Positions 33,651 to 42,215 of a DNA stretch of 64,000 bases are shown in pieces. Position numbers and translations under genes: made by a program. The notes beneath the pieces are model-generated. The model was not told the origin of the DNA. It was given only the letters and a program-made list of their open reading frames with translations, and did not search any database. The stretch's first letter is position 1. Each line of letters opens with the position of its first letter. This stretch comes from an uncultured bacterium (GTDB lineage Bacteria; Bacillota_I; Bacilli_A; RFN20; CAG-826): contig CASDYC010000001.1 of assembly GCA_949285665.1 (NCBI GenBank), positions 582,107 through 646,106 on the forward strand, given 5' to 3'.

Positions 33651-34434
33651 ATTCGTATTGATCAATTTTTATTAATTCAACTTTTTCAGCTTTGAGAGTT
33701 GAATCATTAAATTTCATAAAAACTCCATTTATTAAATATTTTCCATTATCATTGATTTGGAAAGGACCGTCTTTATTAAGAATTGATTTTTCAATAACTG
33801 ATTTACAATCAAATCCTAAAACACTAATACTTTCACCACACATGCCAACATCTGATATATAGACAGTATTTTTAGGTAATATTTTTAAATCATTTGTTTG
33901 AACATGTGTATGAGTTCCTAAAATTGCAGATATTTTTCCATCAAAATAATATGCAATTGATTCTTTTTCACCAGTTGCTTCTCCATGTAAATCAACAATA
34001 TGAATTTCTTTTTCGCTTGTGTCTTTTATAACGTTATTTAATGATGTAACCGGATCATCACATTCTATATTCATAAAATTTTTACATAGAACATTCGTAA
34101 CCCTTATATTAATACCATTTACTTTAAAGACTTTTGATCCTAAACCTAATTTATAATCAATTAAGTTAACTGGTCTTATTAAACTTGTTGCCTCATTAAT
34201 AAATTCATTTAATGAAATTCTATTTAAATAATGATTTCCTAATGTTATTGCATCAACGCCAATATTTCTTAAAAAATTATAATGTTTTTTAATAATTCCT
34301 TTTCCATGAGTTATATTTTCAGCGTTAACAATCACAAAATCAGCATTATATTTCTTTTTTAAAATAGGCAAATTTTCTAATAATGCCTTTCTTCCAATTT
34401 TTCCAACAACATCTCCAAAAAATAATATATTCAT
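33637..34434 (-). CDS. ymdB: YmdB-family metallophosphoesterase
   Basis: 265-residue phosphodiesterase of the YmdB family, which cleaves 2',3'-cyclic nucleotides in Bacillus and affects RNase Y-linked gene expression. Metal ligands: FFGDVVGKIGR, VNAENITHG, LGNHYLNR, VDLHGEATGEK and GTHTHVQTND. The ATG overlaps the rny stop by 1 nt, preserving the rny-ymdB pairing of Bacilli. Confidence 0.93.
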   Translation of the reverse strand: MNILFFGDVVGKIGRKALLENLPILKKKYNADFVIVNAENITHGKGIIKKHYNFLRNIGVDAITLGNHYLNRISLNEFINEATSLIRPVNLIDYKLGLGSKVFKVNGINIRVTNVLCKNFMNIECDDPVTSLNNVIKDTSEKEIHIVDLHGEATGEKESIAYYFDGKISAILGTHTHVQTNDLKILPKNTVYISDVGMCGESISVLGFDCKSVIEKSILNKDGPFQINDNGKYLINGVFMKFNDSTLKAEKVELIKIDQYEYEEN

Positions 34435-36002
34435 TATTTTGCAACTTCTGTAGCTCTAAATTCTCTTATAACACAAACTTTTGTTTGTCCAGGATAACTA
34501 GTTTCTGTTTCAATTTTTTCCTTAATTTTTCTCGCAATTTCAAAAGCTTGATTGTCATCAACTTCTGTTGGTGAAACAATTACTCTTAACTCTCTTCCAG
34601 ATTGTAGTGCATAAGATTGACTAACACCATCAATTTCATTTGTAATACGTTCTAAATCTTCAAGTCTTTGAATATATTTTTCGAGAGTTTCACTTCTTGC
34701 CCCAGGTCTAGCAGCACTTAAAGTATCAGCTGCTTGGACTAAGAATGAAATAGCATATTTTTGTTCAACATCATTATGATGTGATTCAATTGAATTAATA
34801 ACAATATCACTTTCACCATATTTTTTGGCTAATTTTACACCAAGTTCAACGTGTGATCCGTCAACTTCAAAATCAAGTGCTTTTCCAATATCATGTAATA
34901 AACCAGCTCTTTTTGCAATAGCTTGGTTTAAACCTAATTCAGCAGCCATAACACCTGTCAAATTTGCAACTTCAACAGAATGCTCTAAAGCATTTTGCCC
35001 ATAGCTAGTTCTATATTTTAATCTACCAATCATTTCAATTAATTCTTTTGGCATTTTTCCAATACCGAGTTTAAAAATAGCATCTTGACCAGCTTTCATA
35101 ATTGATTCATTAACAGTCTTTTTCATTTTTTCTGCAATTTCTTCGATTCTAACTGGTTGAATTCTTCCATCAGAAATTAATGCTTCCAATGTTTTTTTAG
35201 CAATTTCTCTTCTAATTGGATCAAAACAAGAAATGGTAATTGTTTCAGGTGTATCATCAATTAAAATATCAACACCTAAAATATTTTCTAAAGTCTTAAT
35301 ATTTCTTCCATCTCTTCCAATAATTCTACCTTTCATTTCATCACTTGGAAGGTCAATATTGGAAGTTGTTTTTTCAACAGTAATTTCTTGAGCGTGTTTA
35401 TCGATTGCAAGAACAATAATATCTCTTGCTTTTTCATCAGCTTTTCCTTCAGCTTCTTCGACTCTATTTTTAATATAAGAATTAATTTCAATATTCATTT
35501 TTTCTTCAACTTGCTTCATGATTTCGCTTCTTGCCTCATCACGTGTCATATTAGCAACTTTTTCTAATTCTTTAATAATAGAATCAGTTTTTTCATCCAA
35601 AACCTTTTCCTTTTTTTGATTTGATTCAATTAAGGAATTTAATTGATTTTGCTTGTTCTCTAAATTGTTTTCCTTAACAATTAATGCTGCATCTCTTTGA
35701 TCAATACTATTTTCTCTTTGAGTTAATTTTGATTGCAAATCATAAATTTCTTGTCTTTTTTCTTTTGTAGAAGCTTCAAACTCCTTTTTTAAATTTGCAA
35801 CAACATCAAGTCCATTTAATTCTGCTTTTTTTACGATTTTTTGTGCCTCAATTTTAGCATTTTCAATTTCTTTTAATATACTATTTTTTCTTTTTTTAGA
35901 AATTAAATAAAAGACTAAAAGTGCTAAGCAGGCACCAACAATTAAACCTCCAAAAACAGACAAAATTATGGAACTTGTTAAATCTAAATCTAAAAATAAC
36001 AT
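34434..36002 (-). CDS. rny: Ribonuclease Y
   Basis: 522-residue membrane-anchored endoribonuclease that starts bulk mRNA decay. One N-terminal membrane helix (about 10-32), a long charged coiled coil (about 40-190), a KH domain (EMKGRIIGRDGRNIKTLENI) and an HD domain (LKYRTSYGQNALEHSVEVA, GLLHDIGKALDFE, SHHNDVE). Normal length. RBS GGAGGA; a 157-nt upstream gap holds a perfect palindrome. It heads the long co-directional block down to the ABC transporters. Confidence 0.96.
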   Translation of the reverse strand: MLFLDLDLTSSIILSVFGGLIVGACLALLVFYLISKKRKNSILKEIENAKIEAQKIVKKAELNGLDVVANLKKEFEASTKEKRQEIYDLQSKLTQRENSIDQRDAALIVKENNLENKQNQLNSLIESNQKKEKVLDEKTDSIIKELEKVANMTRDEARSEIMKQVEEKMNIEINSYIKNRVEEAEGKADEKARDIIVLAIDKHAQEITVEKTTSNIDLPSDEMKGRIIGRDGRNIKTLENILGVDILIDDTPETITISCFDPIRREIAKKTLEALISDGRIQPVRIEEIAEKMKKTVNESIMKAGQDAIFKLGIGKMPKELIEMIGRLKYRTSYGQNALEHSVEVANLTGVMAAELGLNQAIAKRAGLLHDIGKALDFEVDGSHVELGVKLAKKYGESDIVINSIESHHNDVEQKYAISFLVQAADTLSAARPGARSETLEKYIQRLEDLERITNEIDGVSQSYALQSGRELRVIVSPTEVDDNQAFEIARKIKEKIETETSYPGQTKVCVIREFRATEVAK

Positions 36003-36084
36003 AAAAATCCTCCATAAAATAAAACTTTAAAAAAATTATCAAATAAAATTAAAAATATATTTTAAATTTAATAACGTTTTTATT

Positions 36085-36107
36085 CATGTATCTTTGAAAG
36101 ATACATG
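36085..36107. repeat. Perfect 23-bp palindrome between recA and rny
   Basis: CATGTATCTTT G AAAGATACATG, 11-bp arms around one base. There is no T-run directly after it on the minus strand, so it is not a clean recA terminator. It could be an operator upstream of rny or an RNA hairpin at the recA mRNA end. Confidence 0.6.
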
Positions 36108-36159
36108 ATAATTTTATCAAATTATGAAAGATTATTAAAGTTTATAAATGATTTTAAAA

Positions 36160-37176
36160 TTAATTTTGTTCTAAAGATTTTTCGTTTTTATTTTGTTGTC
36201 CGCTAATAACGGCTTGTTTAATATCTTCAAAAATTTCTTTATGATTTTCTAAAAACATTTTTGCTGTTTCTCGACCTTGACCAATTTTATTTCCAGCATA
36301 CTCATACCAAGATCCAGATTTTTTAATTACACCATAAGCAACAGCAATATCTAAAAGTTCACCTTCTTTTGAAATACCTTTTCCATAAATAATATCAAAT
36401 TTACATGATTTAAATGGACTTGCTACTTTATTTTTAACAACTTTACAAACAACGGTATTTCCTAAAAAGTCATTATTTTGTTTGATTGCTTCTGCTTTTC
36501 TAATATCTATTCTTATTGATGAATAAAATTTTAATGCTCTACCACCAGTTGTTGTTTCTGGATTTCCATAAATTACACCAATTTTTTCTCTTAATTGGTT
36601 AATGAAAATAACTGTAGTTTTACTTTTAGCCAAAACACCTGCTATTTTTCTTAAACCTTTTGACATTAATCTTGCTTGTAAGCCGACTTGATTTTCAACC
36701 ATTTCTCCTTCAAGTTCTGCCTTTGGGACAAGTGCTGCAACAGAATCAACAACAATTAATGAAAAAGCACCGCTTTTAGCAAGCATTTCAACAATATCTA
36801 ATGCTTGTTCTCCATTATCAGGTTGCGAAAGAATTAATTGATTTATTTTTACTCCAAGATTTTGAGCATAAACGGGATCAATTGAGTGTTCTGCGTCAAT
36901 AAAAGCGCATTTTTCTCCCTTTTTTTGAGCTTCTGCAATTGCTGTTAATGATAACGTGGTTTTGCCAGAAGATTCAGGACCAAAAATTTCAACAATTCTT
37001 CCTCGTGGATAACCACCAACTCCTAATGCCTTATCTAGTAAAATTGAGCCAGATGAAATTACATCAACATCACAATTTGGTTTATCTCCAAGACACATAA
37101 CACTGCCTTTTCCATAAACTTTTTCAATTTCTTTTAAAACCTCTTTTATTTTTTCGTGTTCTTTTTCGTTTTCCAT
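36160..37176 (-). CDS. recA: Recombinase RecA
   Basis: 338-residue strand-exchange protein. Walker [11 protein letters not shown] (about 64-73), [23 protein letters not shown], and the L2/DNA-binding [20 protein letters not shown] with [10 protein letters not shown] are all present. Normal length. RBS AAGGAG follows directly on a short hairpin (37187-37208) shared with the ABC transporter operon. The order cinA-recA is conserved in Bacilli. No LexA/SOS box was recognised upstream. Confidence 0.97.
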   Translation of the reverse strand: MENEKEHEKIKEVLKEIEKVYGKGSVMCLGDKPNCDVDVISSGSILLDKALGVGGYPRGRIVEIFGPESSGKTTLSLTAIAEAQKKGEKCAFIDAEHSIDPVYAQNLGVKINQLILSQPDNGEQALDIVEMLAKSGAFSLIVVDSVAALVPKAELEGEMVENQVGLQARLMSKGLRKIAGVLAKSKTTVIFINQLREKIGVIYGNPETTTGGRALKFYSSIRIDIRKAEAIKQNNDFLGNTVVCKVVKNKVASPFKSCKFDIIYGKGISKEGELLDIAVAYGVIKKSGSWYEYAGNKIGQGRETAKMFLENHKEIFEDIKQAVISGQQNKNEKSLEQN

Positions 37177-37186
37177 AAAAATATCT

Positions 37187-37208
37187 CCTTACTAAATAAG
37201 TCGTAAAG
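37187..37208 (-). promoter_or_regulatory. Conserved hairpin before recA
   Basis: On the minus strand CTTTAC, loop GACTTATTTA, GTAAGG. The 3' arm overlaps the start of the recA Shine-Dalgarno (AAGGAG). Same loop, and equivalent position, as 28457-28478; stem changes keep the pairing. Confidence 0.5.
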
Positions 37209-37211
37209 AAT

Positions 37212-37697
37212 TTAATTATTTTCCAAAATAATTTTAATTATTTTTTCAATTCCATGAAAAACAGCTCTTTCTCTTAATAAATTTCTTTCTAATTTAATAA
37301 CTTCAGAAAAAGAATAAGTTTTGTCTTTATAACAAATTGAATAATATATTAAACCAACTTCTTTATCACCATCACAAACACTTGGACCAGCATTACCAGT
37401 AAAAGAAATACAAATATCAGATTCCAATAATTTTCTTCCATTAATTGCCATTAAATCTGCAACTTCTTTAGAAACAACGGTATATTTTTTTACAATGCTT
37501 TCATCAATTTTTAATAAATCTATTTTGATTTGAGTATCATAGCTAACAATACAACCTTCAAAATATTTGCTAGATCCTGGAACACTAGTAATACTTGATG
37601 AAAATAAGCCACCAGTAAATGATTCAACGCTTGATATTTTTAATTTATATTTATCTAAAATAGAAAATAATTCTTTTATTTTATTTGTTATTTCCAT
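37212..37697 (-). CDS. CinA C-terminal domain protein (nicotinamide-nucleotide amidohydrolase type)
   Basis: 161-residue stand-alone CinA_C/PncC domain: SSVESFTGGLFSSSITSVPG with the catalytic Ser/Thr region, GCIVSYDTQIKIDLL, and SFTGNAGPS. Enzymes of this type deamidate NMN. The N-terminal MoCF-like half of full CinA is absent. Start set at ATG 37695-37697 within the pgsA end; the longer alternative from 37739 adds residues before the family start. Confidence 0.88.
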   Translation of the reverse strand: MEITNKIKELFSILDKYKLKISSVESFTGGLFSSSITSVPGSSKYFEGCIVSYDTQIKIDLLKIDESIVKKYTVVSKEVADLMAINGRKLLESDICISFTGNAGPSVCDGDKEVGLIYYSICYKDKTYSFSEVIKLERNLLRERAVFHGIEKIIKIILENN

Positions 37698-38343
37698 TAT
37701 TGTTAAGAAATACCTTTCTATTTTGATATAAGTAAACAATCATTGATAATATTGAGAAAAATAATGCAATATATACAAAAAAGTCTGCAATTCTCAAACC
37801 ATTTATGAAATTATAATCAAAATAAGAAAATGGAAAACCATTTAATAAGACTAAAGCTATGGCAATCATTTGAAAAACTGTTTTTAATTTACCAAATATA
37901 TTTGCAGCGATTACAATATTCTTTTTTGCAGCCATAAATCTAACGCCATCAACAACTAAATCCCTAACTACAAACAAAATTACAATAAATGGAGAAATAA
38001 TTAATTGATTATTATTTAAAAATGAAAAACCGCAACACAAAATTATAAGAGTTGAATTAACTAACATTTTATCAGCAATTGGATCTAAAAATTTTCCTAA
38101 GTCTGTAATTTGGTCATTTCTTCTTGCTAGATATCCATCTAAATAATCAGTTGATGCTGCAATTACAAAAACAATAAAGACAATTAAATAAACTAAATTA
38201 ATTGAAGCGCCTTCTGGTCCAAAATTTGGAATAATCCAATCTGAACCAAAATTTTGATAACACAAGTCAAAAATAAATAATCCAAGGAATAAAATAATAA
38301 CAAGTATTATCCTAGAAAATGTAATTTTTGTTGGTAAATTCAT
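37681..38343 (-). CDS. pgsA: CDP-diacylglycerol-glycerol-3-phosphate 3-phosphatidyltransferase
   Basis: 220-residue membrane enzyme making phosphatidylglycerol phosphate. The CDP-alcohol phosphotransferase motif is complete: DYLDGYLARRNDQITDLGKF followed by LDPIADK. Opening NLPTKITFSRI and about five hydrophobic segments fit PgsA. RBS GAGGAGG begins right at the 3' end of rnpB. The gene overlaps the CinA_C gene by 17 nt. Confidence 0.93.
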   Translation of the reverse strand: MNLPTKITFSRIILVIILFLGLFIFDLCYQNFGSDWIIPNFGPEGASINLVYLIVFIVFVIAASTDYLDGYLARRNDQITDLGKFLDPIADKMLVNSTLIILCCGFSFLNNNQLIISPFIVILFVVRDLVVDGVRFMAAKKNIVIAANIFGKLKTVFQMIAIALVLLNGFPFSYFDYNFINGLRIADFFVYIALFFSILSMIVYLYQNRKVFLNNNGNNK

Positions 38344-38355
38344 TTTAACCTCCTC

Positions 38356-38697
38356 TGCCCAATCCTATAAGCCATGTTTTGTCGAGAATGATTATTTATC
38401 TATGCATAGCATACCTTTTAAAATTCATTTCTTTTAAAAGATCTCCCCTACCAAAATTTGGGTTTCTCGCTTGTGGGGTTTACCGCGTTTCACTTTATTA
38501 TTTCTAATAAATTCGTCACTGTGGCACTTTAACTTTAAACTTCATGAACTAACGTTTTTAGAATTTTAAAGGCCGTTATTACGAGGAATATAATACCTAG
38601 AATTATTTTTTCTTCTAGCACAAACACTACATGCATCTCAGCAATGTGCGAGCATGGACTTTCCTCTAGCATAAGCCAGCAATCATTTAGATTGGGA
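38356..38697 (-). ncRNA. rnpB: RNase P RNA (rnpB)
   Basis: About 340 nt, Bacillus (B) type. Conserved blocks on the minus strand in order: AGAGGAAAGTCCATGCTCGC (CR-I), CAGTGACGAA, GTGAAACGCGGTAAACCCC, ACAAGCGAGAAACCCAAAT, TTGGTAGGGGA, and ACAAAACATGGCTTATAG (CR-V). The ends are set by an outer stem CCCAATC (38690-38696) with GATTGGG (38358-38364). The predicted 5' end lies inside the last codons of gpsB, and the 3' end abuts the pgsA RBS. The gpsB-rnpB order is known in Bacillus. Confidence 0.95.
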
Positions 38698-39063
38698 TTC
38701 TAATAAATCTTTTAAATCAACACCTAACTCATTTAGTTTTCTTTCATATACATTAACCTTTTGGATTAATTCAATTGTTGAAGCATTTTTAAGAACATCA
38801 TCTTCATTAATGTTTTTAAATCTTTTCTTAAAAAAAGAAAATTCTCTAGAAATATTTTTGTTTTTTTCAGTAAGATCATCCAAAGATTTTTTTAAAGATT
38901 GAACTTCACTTGTTAAAGAATCAATTTTTTTATCTTTTAAATCAATTGTATAAAGAACTTGATCAAGAAATAAATCAACTTCTAGAGGATTATATCCTTT
39001 TAAAGAAGCAGAGAATTTTTTATTTAAAATATCCTGATAGTTTAATATAACAACCTTCTTCAT
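38683..39063 (-). CDS. gpsB: DivIVA-domain protein, GpsB-like
   Basis: 126 residues. The N-terminal DivIVA/GpsB lipid-binding motif (NKKFSASLKGYNPLEVDLFL, then DQVL) is followed by a coiled coil (about 45-80) and a second helical part. GpsB links cell division and peptidoglycan synthesis. Position next to rnpB supports GpsB over DivIVA. TATAAT at 39075-39080 is 11 nt before the ATG with no RBS. The last four codons and stop overlap rnpB. Confidence 0.85.
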   Translation of the reverse strand: MKKVVILNYQDILNKKFSASLKGYNPLEVDLFLDQVLYTIDLKDKKIDSLTSEVQSLKKSLDDLTEKNKNISREFSFFKKRFKNINEDDVLKNASTIELIQKVNVYERKLNELGVDLKDLLESQSK

Positions 39064-39119
39064 AGACTATTAAAATTATATAATAAAATCTTGCAAAACA
39101 ATATGATAATATATTAATT

Positions 39120-39848
39120 ATGAAAGAATTAATTAATATATTAAAAGGAAAAAGAAAACTTCTATTCTTTGATTTAGAAGGAACACAAGAAACAAAAGAA
39201 ATTATTGCAATCGGTGCCTCAAAAGTTAATTTAGATGCTAAATTTTTCATAAAAAACTTCGATAAAAAAGGTTTTAAACAATATGTAAAATCAAATGGTG
39301 AAATTGGAAAATTTGTTACAGATTTAACAAATATAAATGAAAAAACTTTAAAAGAAAAAGGTATAACTTTTGAAAAAATGATTGATAAGTTTAAATCATA
39401 TGTAGGAAAAAATCCAGAAGACTTTTTATTTGTTACATATGGTAATTTTGATTTAAAATTGTTACACACAACTTGTAAACTTCATAATGATTATGGTAGA
39501 AATTTTATTGATATTATTTGCAAAAATTATTTAGATTTATCAAACTTTTCTTCAAGGTTTGTAAAAGATAACAACTTTAATAAATGTTCATTAGTTGAAT
39601 CAATTGTTAATCTTGATGGAACTCCTTTAAAAAATGAACACGATCCTTTAGTTGATACAAAAAATTTAATCATTTTATTTGATTTATTAACTAAAAATAA
39701 ACAAGCATTAATGAGGGAATATAAAAAAGTTTTATCAAATTATGGCAAATATCCTAGGCCAATCGCTAATATTTTAAAAAAATTAAATGCCAATCAAAAT
39801 GTAACGCCTGTTGATTTTGAAAAATATATAGAAGATGAATTAAATTAA
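39120..39848 (+). CDS. DnaQ-like DEDDh 3'-5' exonuclease
   Basis: 242 residues with the DEDDh residues spread as expected: LLFFDLEGTQ (Exo I), FVTYGNFDLKLL (Exo II) and HDPLVDTKNL (Exo III, with His five residues before Asp). The C-terminal region has no recognised domain. It is likely to trim RNA or DNA ends; proofreading cannot be assumed. It is divergent from gpsB, with a -10 (TAATAT or GATAAT) 7-9 nt before the ATG and no RBS. The end overlaps the convergent nth stop by 4 nt. Confidence 0.85.
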   Translation: MKELINILKGKRKLLFFDLEGTQETKEIIAIGASKVNLDAKFFIKNFDKKGFKQYVKSNGEIGKFVTDLTNINEKTLKEKGITFEKMIDKFKSYVGKNPEDFLFVTYGNFDLKLLHTTCKLHNDYGRNFIDIICKNYLDLSNFSSRFVKDNNFNKCSLVESIVNLDGTPLKNEHDPLVDTKNLIILFDLLTKNKQALMREYKKVLSNYGKYPRPIANILKKLNANQNVTPVDFEKYIEDELN

Positions 39849-40489
39849 CTATTTAATTTTTCATGATATTTACAAATTGTTTTTAATCCACAATTTTGAC
39901 ATTTTGGATTCTTTGCATCACAAATATTTCTTCCAAAAAGAATGATTTGGTGATGCAAATTGATATAACTATAATTTTTAAAAAATGATTTTAGTTTATC
40001 TTCTACAACACTTATATCATCAAAATCCTCGGCAATTCCTAATCTTTTTGCTATACGATTTATATGAGTGTCAACTGGAAATTCTTCTTTTTTAAATAAT
40101 TCAATTAAAACAACATTTGCCGTTTTGTTACCAACGCCAGGCAATTTCATAAGATCATTTTTGTTATCTGGAACTACCCCATTAAAATCGTCAATAAGTT
40201 TTTTTGATATCTCAATTATATTCTTTGCCTTATTTTTATATAAACCTAAGCTTTTTATACAATTTTCAACATCTACTATATCTGCATTTGCTAGTTCTTG
40301 TAAAGATTCATATTTTTTAAATAAAACATCTGTTACTTTATTAACTGCTTTGTCAGTCGTTTGAGCACTTAACATTACCGCTATTACTAATTCATAATCT
40401 TTCGAGTAATTTAAAAAACATTTTGCATCTGGAAATGTAATTGTTAAATATTTATAAATAAAATCTGCTTTTTTATTTATTTTAACCAT
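39845..40489 (-). CDS. nth: Endonuclease III
   Basis: 214-residue base-excision glycosylase/AP lyase for oxidised pyrimidines. Helix-hairpin-helix LPGVGNKTANVVLIELF with catalytic Lys, catalytic Asp in FPVDTHINRIAKRLG, and the C-terminal [4Fe-4S] loop CDAKNPKCQNCGLKTIC (C-x6-C-x2-C-x5-C). Coupled to the upstream dnaD gene, as in Bacillus. Confidence 0.95.
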   Translation of the reverse strand: MVKINKKADFIYKYLTITFPDAKCFLNYSKDYELVIAVMLSAQTTDKAVNKVTDVLFKKYESLQELANADIVDVENCIKSLGLYKNKAKNIIEISKKLIDDFNGVVPDNKNDLMKLPGVGNKTANVVLIELFKKEEFPVDTHINRIAKRLGIAEDFDDISVVEDKLKSFFKNYSYINLHHQIILFGRNICDAKNPKCQNCGLKTICKYHEKLNS

Positions 40490-41136
40490 GGGGTTTTTAA
40501 TATTTTAACTGCGTCATCAACGCCTTTTTCTTCTTGCTTTGTTTGATTTGGTTTATGAAATGAATATCCTTCTTCTTCAACATCTTTTTCGATTTTACTT
40601 TGCAATAAGTAAGTATTGATATTTTTCATTGATAATTTACCAAAACTTTGAGCTTTTCTTAAAGCATATAAAATCTGTTCAACGGAATATCCACTAACTA
40701 ACCAATCTTCAATTTTGTTTATTTCAAAAGGCGCAAGTTCTCTTTTAAAGGTGGTATTAAATGTTTTGTATAAATTTTCTAGCTTTTGTTTTTTCTTTTC
40801 TTCTTGAATAATATCATTACCTAGAATTGATTTTGTTAATTCTTGATATAATCTTTCTCTTAATGGATTTAAATTTGTTTGCATTTTTCCATTATTTAAT
40901 TGATATTCAATTAAATTTTTAGACAATAATGAAACAAAAATATCATCTAATTGACTACTTGAAAAATTCGTATATGGCAAAAAACTTTCTTGTGTAAATA
41001 AGTTATTTCCGCTTTGAGAAAAGTTATTCATCATTAACAAAACAACGAGTTCGTTCTCGTTTATTCCTAATTTTTTATAGTTATTTAAAAGCAATGATAC
41101 AAAGTCAATGCTATTCAAATTTTTGTTTTTGCCCAT
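40477..41136 (-). CDS. dnaD: DnaD-like replication/primosome protein
   Basis: 219 residues: N-terminal winged-helix part (NELVVLLMMNNFSQSG, SQLDDIFVSLLSKNLIEYQL) and a DnaB_2/DnaD domain (TFKRELAPFEINKIEDWLVS, then YSVEQILYALRKAQSFGKLS). DnaD helps load the replicative helicase in Bacillota. It overlaps nth by 13 nt. TATAAT (41145-41150) is 8 nt before the ATG and there is no RBS, so the transcript is probably leaderless. Confidence 0.85.
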   Translation of the reverse strand: MGKNKNLNSIDFVSLLLNNYKKLGINENELVVLLMMNNFSQSGNNLFTQESFLPYTNFSSSQLDDIFVSLLSKNLIEYQLNNGKMQTNLNPLRERLYQELTKSILGNDIIQEEKKKQKLENLYKTFNTTFKRELAPFEINKIEDWLVSGYSVEQILYALRKAQSFGKLSMKNINTYLLQSKIEKDVEEEGYSFHKPNQTKQEEKGVDDAVKILKTPWLK

Positions 41137-41173
41137 ATAAATTTATTATACAAAATAATTTATAAATTATTAA
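41134..41173 (-). promoter_or_regulatory. Promoter of dnaD-nth, leaderless type
   Basis: On the minus strand TTAATA (41168-41173), 17-nt spacer, TATAAT (41145-41150), then 8 nt to the ATG (41134-41136). Confidence 0.5.
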
Positions 41174-41777
41174 GTTTTTGTTCTTCTTGTTTTACCTTAT
41201 TTGGATTTAATTTTTTAATTAAATTTTTGTTATTAATTAAAGAGTTTTTTAAGCTTAATTCAGGCTGCAAATTGTATTTTTTTATAAATCTTTCAGCCCT
41301 TAAAATTCTTAGTGGATCTTCTTTAATTCTTGTATCTGCATCTTCAATCATCACAAGTTTATGGTTTAATAAATCATTTACTCCATTAAATGGATCAATG
41401 ATTTTATAGTTTTCGTCTATATAAATACAATTGATTGTAAAATCTCTTCTTTTACAATCAATATTTATATCTTTTACGAATTCAATAGAATTAGGATGTC
41501 TTGAATCCAAATAATTTGATTCTTTTCTTAAAGTTGCAATATCAATTTTATAATCATTGAATTTTAAACTTACAATTCCATATTTTTTAAAATTAGTTAA
41601 TAGATTAAAATCTTTTAAAATTCTTATGACATCATCTGGTAGAGCGTCTGTTACAAAATCGTAATCATTTGGTTGAATATTTAAAATAAAATCCCTTGAT
41701 GTGCTACCAATCATAAAAAGACGATAATTATTTTCGTTGAATATTTTTTTAAAGAAATCAAATACTTCTATTTTCAT
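41160..41777 (-). CDS. Short CCA-adding/poly(A) polymerase-like nucleotidyltransferase
   Basis: 205 residues covering only the class II head and neck: MIGSTSRDFILNIQPNDYDF with the catalytic D-x-D, IDIATLRKES, CKRRDFTINCIYI, IDPFNGVNDLL and EDPLRILRAERFIKK. Usual enzymes are 380-450 residues, so the body and tail that position tRNA are missing. All eight tRNA genes in this window encode CCA, so the enzyme may be a repair or degradation factor, or dispensable. A TATAAT (41784-41789) is 6 nt before the ATG; no RBS. Confidence 0.8.
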   Translation of the reverse strand: MKIEVFDFFKKIFNENNYRLFMIGSTSRDFILNIQPNDYDFVTDALPDDVIRILKDFNLLTNFKKYGIVSLKFNDYKIDIATLRKESNYLDSRHPNSIEFVKDINIDCKRRDFTINCIYIDENYKIIDPFNGVNDLLNHKLVMIEDADTRIKEDPLRILRAERFIKKYNLQPELSLKNSLINNKNLIKKLNPNKVKQEEQKLNNL

Positions 41778-41792
41778 ACTTTTATTATAAAT

Positions 41793-41815
41793 AAAAAAGG
41801 GGTATTTTATACCCC
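41793..41815 (-). terminator. Terminator after hup
   Basis: GGGGTAT TTT ATACCCC hairpin (41799-41815) with a T-run on the minus strand. The -10 of the CCA-transferase-like gene lies just beyond it. Confidence 0.88.
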
Positions 41816-41840
41816 TAATCTTTGTTTTTAGAAAAATTAA

Positions 41841-42116
41841 TTATTTGTTTAATTCTTCTTTTAATGCTTTAGCTGCGCCAAAACTTACAACTTTTTTAGC
41901 AGGTATTTCAATTTTTTCTTTAGTATTTGGAACTACACCTTCTCTTGCAGCTCTTTCTTTTACTTTAAAGACACCAAAACCTGGGACTTTGACATCTTCA
42001 CCAGCTAATAAAGCTTCTGTGACAACTTCAAAAGTAGCTTCTAAAACTTTAGCAGCATCTTTGCCTGAAAGTTCTAATTTTTCGCTTAATTTTGCAACTA
42101 AATCTTGTTTATTCAT
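41841..42116 (-). CDS. hup: HU-family DNA-binding protein
   Basis: 91-residue nucleoid protein: MNKQDLVAKLSEKLELSGKD, GFGVFKVKERAAREG and NTKEKIEIPAKKVVSFGAAK match HU. RBS GAGGT. Strong promoter and terminator of its own, as expected for an abundant protein. Confidence 0.95.
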   Translation of the reverse strand: MNKQDLVAKLSEKLELSGKDAAKVLEATFEVVTEALLAGEDVKVPGFGVFKVKERAAREGVVPNTKEKIEIPAKKVVSFGAAKALKEELNK

Positions 42117-42140
42117 AATAATTACCTCGCTTGTGTGATT

Positions 42141-42168
42141 ATTATATATATTTTATTATAAAAAACAA
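42141..42168 (-). promoter_or_regulatory. hup promoter
   Basis: TTGTTT (42163-42168), 16-nt spacer, TATAAT (42141-42146) on the minus strand, with a 24-nt leader containing the RBS. A weak hairpin with T-run just upstream (about 42185-42202) may end gpsA. Confidence 0.65.
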
Positions 42169-42215
42169 TATATTTTTTTATTAAAAAACCGATACCATCG
42201 CATAAATAGGAATTG

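Noticed and set aside
39020-39469. 149-codon minus-strand ORF
   Set aside because: It is antisense to the DnaQ-like exonuclease, which carries all five DEDDh residues, and it also crosses the gpsB promoter.
41845-42138. 97-codon plus-strand ORF
   Set aside because: Mirror of hup, whose protein is unmistakable.
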